A DNA stretch of 37,881 bases from DATBLE01 sp046734415 (GTDB taxonomy: Bacteria > Actinomycetota > Thermoleophilia > Gaiellales > Gaiellaceae): NCBI GenBank assembly GCA_046734415.1, contig JBKPRD010000310.1, positions 1-37,881 on the forward strand. Direction: 5' to 3'. Under the pieces are notes generated by a model. It saw only the letters and a list, made by a program, of their open reading frames with translations, was not told where the DNA came from and did not search any database. Shown one piece after another: positions 14,364-22,224 of the stretch (the stretch's first letter is position 1; each line of letters begins with the position of its first letter). A program made the translations under genes and the position numbers.

Positions 14364-15643
14364 CGCTGCGCTACCGACTCCAAGAGGTCGTAGAAACCGG
14401 GGAAGCTTACCGATACGGCCTCCGCACCCTCGACCGTCACGCCCTCGCGCGAGACGAGGCCGGCGACTGCCCCGAGCATCGCGATCCGATGGTCGCCGCC
14501 GGAGTCCATAGCCCCACCCTTAGGGCGGGTGGGCACCCCCACCACCCTGAAACCATCATCGCTCGACTTGATGCGCACGCCAAGGGTGCGTAGCGCATTC
14601 GTCACCGTTTCGATCCGGTCCGATTCCTTTTGCCGCAGCTCGGCCGCGCCGCGGACCGCGCTCTCGCCACGCGCCATCGAGGCGGCGAGCGCGAAGAGCG
14701 GCAGCTCGTCGATCAGGCCCGGCACTTCGTCCGGCTCCACCTCGGTGGCGACGAGGTCGGCGTGCTCGACCTCGACATCGGCGACCGGCTCGCCGCCCGA
14801 GGACGTGCGGTTGTACAGCGAGATCCGCGCGCCCATCCGTTCGAGCACGTCCATCAGCCCCGTACGAGTCGGGTTGACGCCGATGCCCGAGATGCGCAGC
14901 CGAGAGCCGGGGAGCAGCGTCGCCGCGACCACGAACGGCGCCGCGGAGGAGAAGTCGCCGGGAACTGTCAGCCGCAGCGGCCGGAGCCGCTCCGCCGGGC
15001 GCACCTCGACCCGGCCCGGCGCCGTGCGCACCGCCGCGCCCACAGCGCGCAACATCCGTTCCGTGTGGTCGCGCGTGGGCACGGGCTCCGCGACCGTCGT
15101 CGGCCCACCGTCCGCGAGCAGCCCTGCGAGCAGGACACATGACTTCACCTGCGCGCTCGCGACCGGGAGCTCGTAGCTGATAGGCGCCAGCGTCCGTCCC
15201 TCGATCCGGAGCGGCAAGCGGCCGTCGTCGGTCTCGACGGCGGCTCCCATGCGCGCGAGCGGCTCGGCGATCCGCCCCATCGGCCGCCGCGAGAGCGACT
15301 CGTCGCCGACGAGCTCGAACCGCCTGCCCTCCTGCCCCGCGAGGATTCCGGAGACCAGCCGCACCAGCGTCCCGGCGTTGCCGCAGTCGATCGGACCGCC
15401 GGGCTCGCGCAGCCCGCGCAGTCCGACGCCCGTGACGCGCACGGTGTCGCCGCCGTCGCCGACCTCGACGCCGAGCGCGCGTACGGCGGCGATCGTTGCC
15501 TCGGTGTCGGCCGAGCGCCCGAAACCCTCGATCGCGCTCTCTCCGTCCGCGATCGCGCCGATCAGCACGGCCCGGTGGGAGATCGACTTGTCGCCGGGCA
15601 CGGCGAGGCCGCCCTGCACGCTCCCCGCCGGCTCGATCCTCAT
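14360..15643 (-). CDS. aroA: 5-enolpyruvylshikimate-3-phosphate synthase, class II-like
   Basis: AroA joins shikimate 3-phosphate to phosphoenolpyruvate in the shikimate pathway. The 427-residue protein carries GDKSISHRA (17-25), CGNAGTLVRL (87-96), SAQVKS, RDHTERML and RQKESDRI, and later GDHRIAM. The SISHR, SAQVK and RDHTE forms are those usually listed for class II enzymes, so that class is inferred. Between about 14505 and 14655 (residues 330-380) the codons often end in A or T, unlike the rest of the gene, and an inverted repeat CCCACCC/GGGTGGG sits at 14513-14533. The ATG overlaps the tyrA TGA and the TGA overlaps the cmk ATG. Confidence 0.96.
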   Translation of the reverse strand: MRIEPAGSVQGGLAVPGDKSISHRAVLIGAIADGESAIEGFGRSADTEATIAAVRALGVEVGDGGDTVRVTGVGLRGLREPGGPIDCGNAGTLVRLVSGILAGQEGRRFELVGDESLSRRPMGRIAEPLARMGAAVETDDGRLPLRIEGRTLAPISYELPVASAQVKSCVLLAGLLADGGPTTVAEPVPTRDHTERMLRAVGAAVRTAPGRVEVRPAERLRPLRLTVPGDFSSAAPFVVAATLLPGSRLRISGIGVNPTRTGLMDVLERMGARISLYNRTSSGGEPVADVEVEHADLVATEVEPDEVPGLIDELPLFALAASMARGESAVRGAAELRQKESDRIETVTNALRTLGVRIKSSDDGFRVVGVPTRPKGGAMDSGGDHRIAMLGAVAGLVSREGVTVEGAEAVSVSFPGFYDLLESVAQR

Positions 15644-16719
15644 TCGATCACGGGCGAAACCGACACGCCGTAGCCCTGCGCCTCCAGCAGGCCGGCGGCG
15701 CGCGTCGCTTCGCTCTCGCCGGTGACGAGGATCGTCAGGATCCCGCCGCGCTCCGGCGAGAAGTGGCGGAGCTCGAAGTCCTCGATGTTGATCCGCTCTG
15801 CGCCGAGCGCCTGCGTGATCCCGGCGAGGACGCCTGGCCGGTCCGGCACGTGCACCGTCACGCGCTGCAGCGCGCCCGGGTCCGGGTAGGCATCGGCGAG
15901 CATCCGCCGTCTGTTGCCGGAGGCCTCGGCGATCCAGCGCGCGAGCATGCCTGCGTCGCGCGCCGCGAGCGCCTGCTCCAGCTGCCCGACCCGCCGTCGG
16001 TGCTCGGCGAGCGCCTCCGCGAGCGGCCCGGCGTTGTCGAGGAAGATGTCGACCCAGATCCGCGGATTCGCACCGGCGACGCGCGTCATGTCACGCAGCG
16101 AGCCCCCCGCGGCGGCGAGCGGGTCGTGCCCTTCGATCCGCTGCGCCCCGGCCTGGTTGACGAGCACGTTCGCAAGCGCGTGGGGAAGGTGACTCGTGAG
16201 CGCGACCAGGCGATCGTGGGCCTGCGGGTCGATCGCAACGGGGACAGCGCCGAGCGAGACGACGAAGCCATGCACGAGCCGGTACCGGTCCGGGTCGGTG
16301 GCGGCGCCGGGCGTGAGGAACCAGGTCGCGCCCTCGAACAGGTCGGCGGTCGCATACGTGGGGCCGTGCGCCTCGCGGCCGCAAACCGGGTGGCCGCCGA
16401 CGAAGCGGCCGGAGAGCTCGCGCCCCCAGTCCTTCGTCGAGCCGACGTCGGTGACCGTGGTCGCCTCCGGAGCGGCCTCGAGCACCGCCCGGACCTGCGA
16501 GGAGAGCTGCGTGACCGGAACCGCCACGACGGCGAGATCCGCCTCGGCGACCGCATCCTCGACCGACTCCGCGGCGACGTCGACCGCACCCCGCTCGGCC
16601 GCGACCTCCAGCGCCTCGGGGTTGTCGTCGAAGCCCGACACCCGCTCGACGCCCGCCCGCTTCGCCGCCAGGCCGACGGAGGCCCCCATCAGGCCGGTGC
16701 CGACCAGGCCGAGCTTCAT
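15640..16719 (-). CDS. tyrA: Prephenate dehydrogenase with C-terminal ACT domain
   Basis: TyrA oxidatively decarboxylates prephenate to 4-hydroxyphenylpyruvate for tyrosine synthesis. The 359-residue product starts with an NAD(P)-binding motif GTGLMGAS (7-14). GGHPVCGRE near 108-116 and the catalytic SHLPHALA (His177) are present. The C-terminal portion (about 286-359) is an ACT domain beginning QRVTVHVPDRPGVLAGI, which in related proteins binds the end-product amino acid, so feedback inhibition by tyrosine is inferred. Its ATG abuts the aroF stop with no spacing, and its TGA overlaps the aroA ATG. Confidence 0.94.
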   Translation of the reverse strand: MKLGLVGTGLMGASVGLAAKRAGVERVSGFDDNPEALEVAAERGAVDVAAESVEDAVAEADLAVVAVPVTQLSSQVRAVLEAAPEATTVTDVGSTKDWGRELSGRFVGGHPVCGREAHGPTYATADLFEGATWFLTPGAATDPDRYRLVHGFVVSLGAVPVAIDPQAHDRLVALTSHLPHALANVLVNQAGAQRIEGHDPLAAAGGSLRDMTRVAGANPRIWVDIFLDNAGPLAEALAEHRRRVGQLEQALAARDAGMLARWIAEASGNRRRMLADAYPDPGALQRVTVHVPDRPGVLAGITQALGAERINIEDFELRHFSPERGGILTILVTGESEATRAAGLLEAQGYGVSVSPVIE

Positions 16720-17760
16720 CTATCCGAGCTCTTTACCCATGAGGCCGACGAGCTCCCGCACCGCGTCGGCGAAAGCGCCGAACTCCGCGGTCGGGATCTG
16801 CTGCGGCCCGTCCGACAGCGCCTCCTCCGGCCGCGGGTGCGTCTCGACGATCAGCCCGTCGGCGCCGACGGCGACCGCGGCGCGCGCAAGCGGAGTGACG
16901 AGGTCACGGCGCCCGGCGGCATGCGACGGATCGACGATCACCGGCAGATGCGTCTCGTGCTTGAGCACGGCGACCGCGGCGAGGTCGAGCGTGAACCGTG
17001 TCGAGGTCTCGAACGTCTTGATCCCCCGCTCGCAGAGAATGATCTGCTCGTTCCCCTCCTTGGCGATGTACTCCGCCGCCATCAGCAGCTCCTCGACCGA
17101 GGAGGAGAGGCCGCGCTTCAGCAGGACCGGCTTGTGGGCGCGCCCGACCTCGGCGAGCAGGAGGAAGTTCTGGCTGTTCCGCGCGCCGATCTGGATCACG
17201 TCGGCGAACTCGAGCACGGCCTCGACGTGCCGCGGGTCCATCAGCTCGGTGACGATCGGGAGCCCCGTCTCCTTCTTCGCCTCCTGCAGCAGCTCGAGCG
17301 CGTCGACACCGAGGCCCTGGAAGGTGTACGGGGAGGTACGCGGCTTGAACGCGCCGCCGCGCAGCATGGTCGCACCTGCGGCGTGGACGACGCGAGCGGT
17401 CTCCAGCGTCTGCTCGCGGGTCTCGACCGAGCACGGCCCGGCGATCAGTCCGAACCAGCTGTCGCCGATCTTCCGCCCGTCGACCTCGATCACGGTCGGG
17501 TCGGCGGAGACCTCGCGCGCGACGAGCTTGTACGGCTTGAGGATCGGCAGCACCTGCGCGACTCCCGGGTAGCCCTCGAGTGGAAGCGTCGCGAGCAGCT
17601 CGCGGTCGCCGGTCGCCGCGATCACGGTCGCTTCGCGCCCGACCGAGACGCGGGCGTCGACGCCCGCCTCCTGCAGGCGCGCGACGACGTGGTCGGCCTC
17701 GTCGCCGGTCGAGCCCGGCGCCATCACGATCAGCAGCTCGGGGGAGTGGACGGTGGCCAT
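16720..17760 (-). CDS. aroF: 3-deoxy-7-phosphoheptulonate (DAHP) synthase, type I-beta with N-terminal regulatory domain
   Basis: This enzyme opens the shikimate pathway by condensing phosphoenolpyruvate with erythrose 4-phosphate. The 346-residue product closely resembles the Thermotoga maritima form: an N-terminal ferredoxin/ACT-like domain (1 to about 75, ending LKPYKLVARE), then the barrel with IAGPCSVE (106-113), KPRTSPYTFQG (near 138-148), IQIGARNSQNF, VLLKRG, ILCERG and VDPSHAAGRRDL. The metal-site Cys in IAGPC and His in DPSH are present. Known members of this type are feedback-inhibited by Tyr and Phe through the N-terminal domain. The ATG at 17758-17760 has GAAGGGG directly upstream, closer than optimal. 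It leads aroF-tyrA-aroA, 21 bp behind the MMPL gene. Confidence 0.95.
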   Translation of the reverse strand: MATVHSPELLIVMAPGSTGDEADHVVARLQEAGVDARVSVGREATVIAATGDRELLATLPLEGYPGVAQVLPILKPYKLVAREVSADPTVIEVDGRKIGDSWFGLIAGPCSVETREQTLETARVVHAAGATMLRGGAFKPRTSPYTFQGLGVDALELLQEAKKETGLPIVTELMDPRHVEAVLEFADVIQIGARNSQNFLLLAEVGRAHKPVLLKRGLSSSVEELLMAAEYIAKEGNEQIILCERGIKTFETSTRFTLDLAAVAVLKHETHLPVIVDPSHAAGRRDLVTPLARAAVAVGADGLIVETHPRPEEALSDGPQQIPTAEFGAFADAVRELVGLMGKELG

Positions 17761-17781
17761 CCCCTTCAGTGTATGTAGTGG

Positions 17782-19965
17782 CTACTCGGCTTCAGCCACG
17801 GCTTCCGGTGCCCCGGACCGAGCGGGCTGCCGCACGAACAGCGCACGCCCCAACCGCTCCGGGAACCACCAGTTCCAGTCGCCGGCGACTTTCATGATCG
17901 ACGGGACGAGCAGCGCACGGATCACCGTTGCGTCGAAGATGATTCCGGCAGCGAGTCCGATTCCGAACTGCTTGATGTCAGGGCCGGGGCTCGTCGACAG
18001 GACGAAGAACGCGAACATGAGCACCAGCGCCGCGCTGGTGATCAGCTTCCCCGTCCGGGCGAGCCCGAGCGCTATCGCCTTGTCGGTGTCGTGATGCTCG
18101 TCGTACTCCTCGCGCATCCGCGTGAGCATGAAGACCTCGTAGTCCATCGAGAGCCCGTACAGGAACGCGAAGATCATCAGCGGGATCCAGGAGATGATCG
18201 CGTCGGTCGCCTGTATGTGCCAGATTGCCTGCGCGCCGTGACCCTCCTGGAACACGAAGACGATGATTCCGTACGCCGCGACCAAAGAGATGAGGTTCAG
18301 GATCACCGCCTTGAGCGGTAAGAACACCGAGCGGAAGGCTCGCATCAGGAGCAGGAAGGTGAGCAGGATCACGAAGGCGAGCGCGTACGGGAACTTGCTG
18401 TAGACCGCGTGCGAGAAGTCGCGGTCCTCCGGGGCGGTGCCGGCCAGCGTCAGCTGGGTCTCGCCGCCGGCCTGCCGCTCGAGGGCAGGCAGGACGTCGT
18501 GTTTCAGTCGGCTGGCCGTCTTCCCGGCCGCGTCGGCTGCGGCGTCCACCGCGGGGAAGGCCTCTACCAACGCCGTCCCGTCTCGTCGCCAGTCCCTGGG
18601 CGCAGCCGCGCCGGCAAGGCCGGGTGTCTCGTTCAGACGGGAGACGATCGCCGAAAGCGTCCCGGGCGACCGGTTGTTCTCGACGAGGACGATGAACGGC
18701 TTCGCGACGCCGGGTGAGAAACCATCGGCGACGAGGTTGTTGTAGCCGATCACGGCGTCGTCCGTGGCGGAGCCGCGTTCCGCCTTTAACTGCGCCTCGC
18801 CGGCGTGGATCTTCGAGCCCTCGTACAGGAGCAGCCCGACGATCACGAGCCCGATCGAGCCGATCAACACCGGCCGCCTGATCACGAGGTGCGCCCAGCG
18901 CCACCAGAAGCCGGCCTCGCGATCGCTGCCCTCGACGATCCGCTTCGGCATCACCCGCCAGCTGTTGATCCGGTGTCCGAGCAGAGAGAACATCGCGGGC
19001 ATCAGGGTGATCGACACGAGGACGGAGACCGCCGGGATGAGCAGGCCGCCGATCCCGATCGAGCGGATGACCGGAATCGGGATGATCACCATCGACAGCA
19101 GGCCGATCGCGACGGTCGAGCCCGAGACGATCACCGAGCGTCCCGCGTGCTTCATCGTCTCGACCGTCGCCGTCTCGACGTCGCGACCGTGTCGCAGCTC
19201 CTCACGGAAGCGGAAGATCATCAGGAGCGCGTAGTCGATCGCGACGCCGAGGCCGACGAGCGCGATCAGGAACTGGACGATCCGAGAAACCGACGTCACG
19301 TAGGTCAGCGACCACGCGAGCGTGAACGTGTTCAGGATGGACACGATCGCGATCAAGATCGGCATCAGCACGGCCGGGATCGTCCCGAAGACGAACAGCA
19401 GGATGATCAGCGCGCCGGCAGCGCCGATCAGCGCCTCGGTGAAGACGCTCGGGCCGCTCGACGACCCCTGGGAGTCGAAGAGCGCGTCGCGGCCCGTCAG
19501 GTGGAACTGGACGTTCGCCGGCAGAGCCGCACGAATCTCGTCGCGGACTTCGCCGGTATGGGAGTTTGAGTTGAACCCTGGTTTGCCGGGCGGGTAGATC
19601 GTCGCGAAGGTGCTGTGTCCGTCCTTGGAGACGTAGGCGTCGCTGCGCGTCGAGAAGTACGAGCCGACCCGCCAGTTCGGGAACTGCCGCTGGAAGCCGG
19701 CCAGCGCCGCCGGGATCGCGCGGTCCTTCGTCACGTCGCCCTTGACCGTGAACAGCGCGACGTGCGGGGGTTGCGCACCGCTGCCGAACACCTTCAACGC
19801 CCGCTGGTTTGCCTCGTAGGCCGAATAGCCGGGAATCGAGAACTGGTCGAGCCAGCGCTTGTTGATCGCGTTGGCGGAGAAGGCGCCGACGATCGTCAGC
19901 ACGATCCACGCGCCGATGATCAGGAGGCGGTGGCGGATGACGAAGTGGGCGAGGCGCTCGAGCAT
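17782..19965 (-). CDS. MMPL/RND-type membrane exporter
   Basis: This is a 727-residue integral membrane protein of the MmpL family (RND superfamily), usually proton-driven exporters of lipids or other hydrophobic compounds. A first TM helix (about 12-34) is followed by an extracytoplasmic porter domain and a five-helix bundle, and this pattern repeats in the second half. The proton-relay signature occurs twice: GLGVAIDYALLM (Asp244, Tyr245) and GLSMDYEVFMLTRMREEYD in the second bundle. FREELRHGRDVETA and SVIVSGSTVAIGLLS are typical first-half motifs. At 727 residues it is a compact member without the C-terminal extensions of mycobacterial MmpLs. The substrate cannot be told. The start is ATG 19963-19965. 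trpS is divergent from it, with a 212-bp region between them. Confidence 0.92.
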   Translation of the reverse strand: MLERLAHFVIRHRLLIIGAWIVLTIVGAFSANAINKRWLDQFSIPGYSAYEANQRALKVFGSGAQPPHVALFTVKGDVTKDRAIPAALAGFQRQFPNWRVGSYFSTRSDAYVSKDGHSTFATIYPPGKPGFNSNSHTGEVRDEIRAALPANVQFHLTGRDALFDSQGSSSGPSVFTEALIGAAGALIILLFVFGTIPAVLMPILIAIVSILNTFTLAWSLTYVTSVSRIVQFLIALVGLGVAIDYALLMIFRFREELRHGRDVETATVETMKHAGRSVIVSGSTVAIGLLSMVIIPIPVIRSIGIGGLLIPAVSVLVSITLMPAMFSLLGHRINSWRVMPKRIVEGSDREAGFWWRWAHLVIRRPVLIGSIGLVIVGLLLYEGSKIHAGEAQLKAERGSATDDAVIGYNNLVADGFSPGVAKPFIVLVENNRSPGTLSAIVSRLNETPGLAGAAAPRDWRRDGTALVEAFPAVDAAADAAGKTASRLKHDVLPALERQAGGETQLTLAGTAPEDRDFSHAVYSKFPYALAFVILLTFLLLMRAFRSVFLPLKAVILNLISLVAAYGIIVFVFQEGHGAQAIWHIQATDAIISWIPLMIFAFLYGLSMDYEVFMLTRMREEYDEHHDTDKAIALGLARTGKLITSAALVLMFAFFVLSTSPGPDIKQFGIGLAAGIIFDATVIRALLVPSIMKVAGDWNWWFPERLGRALFVRQPARSGAPEAVAEAE

Positions 19966-20015
19966 GTCCCACCACGTTACGGACCCGCGGGAGGGCTACG
20001 CAAGTCGGTCGGCGG

Positions 20016-20021
20016 TATCCT
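20016..20021 (+). promoter_or_regulatory. Candidate -10 box for the trpS leader
   Basis: TATCCT fits the TAnnnT form usual for actinobacterial -10 hexamers and would start transcription near 20028, placing the attenuator hairpins inside the leader RNA. No convincing -35 hexamer is visible at the usual spacing, so the call is tentative. Confidence 0.35.
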
Positions 20022-20029
20022 GTAGAGAG

Positions 20030-20092
20030 ATGGTGACCGTCTCGTATCGGAGCTGTGGTTGGCGCCGGGGCGAGGCGGGAGCACGCGCGTGA
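20030..20092 (+). CDS. Possible 20-aa leader peptide with a Trp codon
   Basis: ATG at 20030 opens MVTVSYRSCGWRRGEAGARA, ending at TGA 20090-20092. It would lie almost at the inferred 5' end of the trpS leader. A single Trp codon (TGG 20060-20062) sits 5 nt before the left arm of the long hairpin at 20068-20118. A ribosome waiting there could disturb that hairpin, as in classical attenuation. Weaknesses: only one Trp codon, no Shine-Dalgarno, and the ATG lies in a small hairpin (20027-20043). It may be chance. Confidence 0.3.
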   Translation: MVTVSYRSCGWRRGEAGARA

Positions 20093-20147
20093 GCTGACCG
20101 CGCACGGCCGCCTCGCCCGCTTCAGGCCTCTCCCAAGAGGCCTTTTT
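20068..20147 (+). terminator. trpS leader: long hairpin followed by intrinsic terminator (candidate attenuator)
   Basis: GGGCGAGGCGG (20068-20078) pairs perfectly with CCGCCTCGCCC (20108-20118). After a 5-nt spacer, AGGCCTCT (20124-20131), loop CCCA, and AGAGGCCT (20136-20143) form an 8-bp stem running into TTTTT (20143-20147), a standard Rho-independent terminator. It lies 31 nt before the trpS ATG and points toward trpS. No gene upstream on this strand needs ending here, because MMPL is divergent. The GCCTC in both hairpins could compete for the same partner. The canonical T-box sequence (TGGNACCGCG-like) is not seen. Confidence 0.8.
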
Positions 20148-20177
20148 CGTACGCTCACGACGAAGGTTCACGCAACC

Positions 20178-21161
20178 ATGAAGATCTTTTCCGGCATCCA
20201 ACCGACCGGCGACAAGCATCTCGGCAACCTGATCGGCGGCTTCCGCCAGTACGCGGCGACGCAGGAGCAGGGCGAGGCGTACTTCTGCATCGTCGACCTG
20301 CACTCGATCACGGTCGAGTACGACCCAACCGACCTGCGGCGGCGGTCGCTCGACCTCGCGGCGATGCTGTTTGCGACAGGGCTCGACGCCGAGCGCTCGA
20401 CCGTCTTCTGCCAGAGCCACGTGACCGCGCACGCCGAGGCGGCGTGGCTGCTCTCGGCCCTGACGAGCTATGGACAGCTTGGCAGGATGACCCAGTTCAA
20501 GGACAAGGGCGAGCGGCAGGAGTTCGTCTCCGCGGGCCTGTTCACGTATCCGGTGCTGATGGCCGGCGACATCCTGCTCTACCAGACCGACATCGTCCCG
20601 ATCGGCGACGACCAGCGGCAGCACCTGGAGCTCGCCCGCGACATCGCCGAGCGGTTCAACTCTCGCTTCGGCGAGACGTTCGTCGTGCCGCGAGGCGTCT
20701 ACCCGGAGGTTGGCGCGCGGATCATGGACCTGCTGGAGCCGACGAAGAAGATGTCGACGACGGGCGGGACTGAGCAGGGCACGGTGCTCCTCCTCGACGA
20801 GCCGGACGTTCTCCGCCGTAAGTTCAAGACTGCGGTCACCGACTCGGGACGCGAGATCCGCCGCGGCGACGACAAGCCGGGGATCACGAACCTGATCGAC
20901 ATCATGTCGGTCGCCACCGGCGAGCCGCCGGAGGCGATCGAGCGGCAGTTCGCCGACGCCGGCTACGGCGAATTCAAGGAGGCGGTCGGCGACGCCGTGG
21001 TCGCGCTGCTCGCGCCGATCCAGGAGCGGTACGCGGCGCTGCGGGCGGACGAGGCGGAGCTGCTGCGGCTGCTCGCGCTGGGCGCCGGGAAGGCGCGCGA
21101 GGCATCGGCGCCCACGCTCGAGGCGATGTACGAGCGGATGGGCTTCGTGCGAGTGGGCTGA
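20178..21161 (+). CDS. trpS: Tryptophanyl-tRNA synthetase
   Basis: TrpRS charges tRNA-Trp. The 327-residue class I synthetase starts MKIFSGIQPTGDKHLGN, with HLGN (14-17) as its HIGH motif. TYPVLMAGDILLYQTDIVPI and GDDQRQHLELARDIAERFN are typical TrpRS segments. The KMSKS loop reads KMSTTGG (191-197): the second lysine of the consensus is missing, though the rest of the fold motifs remain, including AVTDSGREIRR and PGITNLIDI. The ATG at 20178 is preceded by GAAGG with about 11 nt spacing; an upstream in-frame start would run through the terminator hairpin and is unlikely. A terminator-bearing leader precedes it, suggesting control by Trp or charged tRNA. The antiporter gene follows after 7 bp. 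Confidence 0.95.
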   Translation: MKIFSGIQPTGDKHLGNLIGGFRQYAATQEQGEAYFCIVDLHSITVEYDPTDLRRRSLDLAAMLFATGLDAERSTVFCQSHVTAHAEAAWLLSALTSYGQLGRMTQFKDKGERQEFVSAGLFTYPVLMAGDILLYQTDIVPIGDDQRQHLELARDIAERFNSRFGETFVVPRGVYPEVGARIMDLLEPTKKMSTTGGTEQGTVLLLDEPDVLRRKFKTAVTDSGREIRRGDDKPGITNLIDIMSVATGEPPEAIERQFADAGYGEFKEAVGDAVVALLAPIQERYAALRADEAELLRLLALGAGKAREASAPTLEAMYERMGFVRVG

Positions 21162-21168
21162 CCAGGCG

Positions 21169-22224
21169 GTGCGCCGCACCGTCGCGATCATCGGCGGCAC
21201 CGTCGCCCTGACCGCCCTCGCCGGAGCGCTCAGATACGCGGATGCATCCCCGACCGTCGTCTTCGTCCTCTCCGGCGCGGCGCTCGGGGGCCTTGCCTGG
21301 CTGATCGGCGTGGCGACCGAGTCGGTCGGCTCGCGCTTCGGCCACCGCGTGACCGGCGTCCTCCAGTCCACCCTCGGAAACCTCCCCGAGCTCTTCATCG
21401 TCCTCTTCGCGCTCTCCGCCGGCGAGATCGTCGTCGCGCAGACCTCCATCCTCGGCTCGCTCTTCGCGAACGCACTGCTCGTCCTCGGGCTCGCGATCGT
21501 CGCCGGATCGCAGGCGGCTGCGGATGGCCAGATGCGCTTCCGGAAGCGGCTGCCGAACGACACCGCCACGCTCCTGCTGCTCGCGCTGTCGGTGATCGCG
21601 CTCCTCGGCCTGTCCGACCGGCTCGGCGACCGCGCGAGCAAGCACGAGGTCGCGATCTCGGTCGTCGGGGCCGTCTGCCTGCTGGCCGTGTACGGCGCCT
21701 GGCTCTGGTCCTATCTCCGCTCGGAGCGCGGCGTCGAGCCGGCGATCGAGGAGCCCGCCCACGGCGGAATGCCCTTCACGCCCGCCCTGGTCATGCTGGC
21801 CGTCGCGGGTGTCGCCGCCGCCTTCGTCTCCGACTGGTTCGTCCACGCCCTCGACCCGGCGGTCGAGGCGCTCCACATCTCGAAAGCGTTCACCGGGATC
21901 GTGATCGTCGGGATCGCGGGAAACGCGGTCGAGAACGTCGTCGGGATCACGCTGGCCGCCAAGGGGCGCTCCGACCTCGCGGTCTCGGTCGTGAAGAACT
22001 CCGTCGCCCAGGTGGCGGCGTTCCTGTTCCCCGTGCTCGTCCTGCTCTCGCTCTTCTTCTCGGAGCGGCTGACGTTCGTGCTCAACCCTGTCTACGTGGC
22101 GGCGCTCGCGGTGACCGCGCTCGCCGTCTGGCAGATCACCGGCGACGGCGAGGCCTATGCGTTCGAGGGCCTGGCGCTCGTCGCGATCTACGTCATCGTC
22201 GCGACCGTCACGTACTTCGAGTAG
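21169..22224 (+). CDS. Ca2+/H+ antiporter-like protein (CaCA superfamily, CAX type)
   Basis: This 351-residue membrane protein has about eleven hydrophobic segments. It carries both alpha repeats of the cation/Ca2+ exchanger superfamily: the first with GVLQSTLGNLPELFIVLFAL (Glu74 in GNLPEL, 70-75) and the second with GIAGNAVENVVGITLA, followed by KNSVAQVAAFLFP, as in CAX antiporters. Calcium or another divalent cation exchanged for protons is the expected activity. The GTG start at 21169 sits 7 bp after the trpS stop, with AGG just ahead, so it probably shares the trpS transcript and possibly its attenuator. Its last 17 bp overlap the convergent pseudouridine synthase gene. Confidence 0.88.
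   Translation: MRRTVAIIGGTVALTALAGALRYADASPTVVFVLSGAALGGLAWLIGVATESVGSRFGHRVTGVLQSTLGNLPELFIVLFALSAGEIVVAQTSILGSLFANALLVLGLAIVAGSQAAADGQMRFRKRLPNDTATLLLLALSVIALLGLSDRLGDRASKHEVAISVVGAVCLLAVYGAWLWSYLRSERGVEPAIEEPAHGGMPFTPALVMLAVAGVAAAFVSDWFVHALDPAVEALHISKAFTGIVIVGIAGNAVENVVGITLAAKGRSDLAVSVVKNSVAQVAAFLFPVLVLLSLFFSERLTFVLNPVYVAALAVTALAVWQITGDGEAYAFEGLALVAIYVIVATVTYFE

Noticed and set aside
15496..17778. A 760-codon plus-strand frame opposite aroF, tyrA and part of aroA
   Set aside because: It spans three well-identified minus-strand genes and has the biased composition of an antisense frame, with no ribosome site or domain.
20040..20120. A T-box riboswitch ahead of trpS
   Set aside because: A TGG and a terminator are present, but the conserved T-box sequence (TGGNACCGCG-like), the Stem I elements and the usual length are not found. 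I therefore call it only an attenuator candidate.
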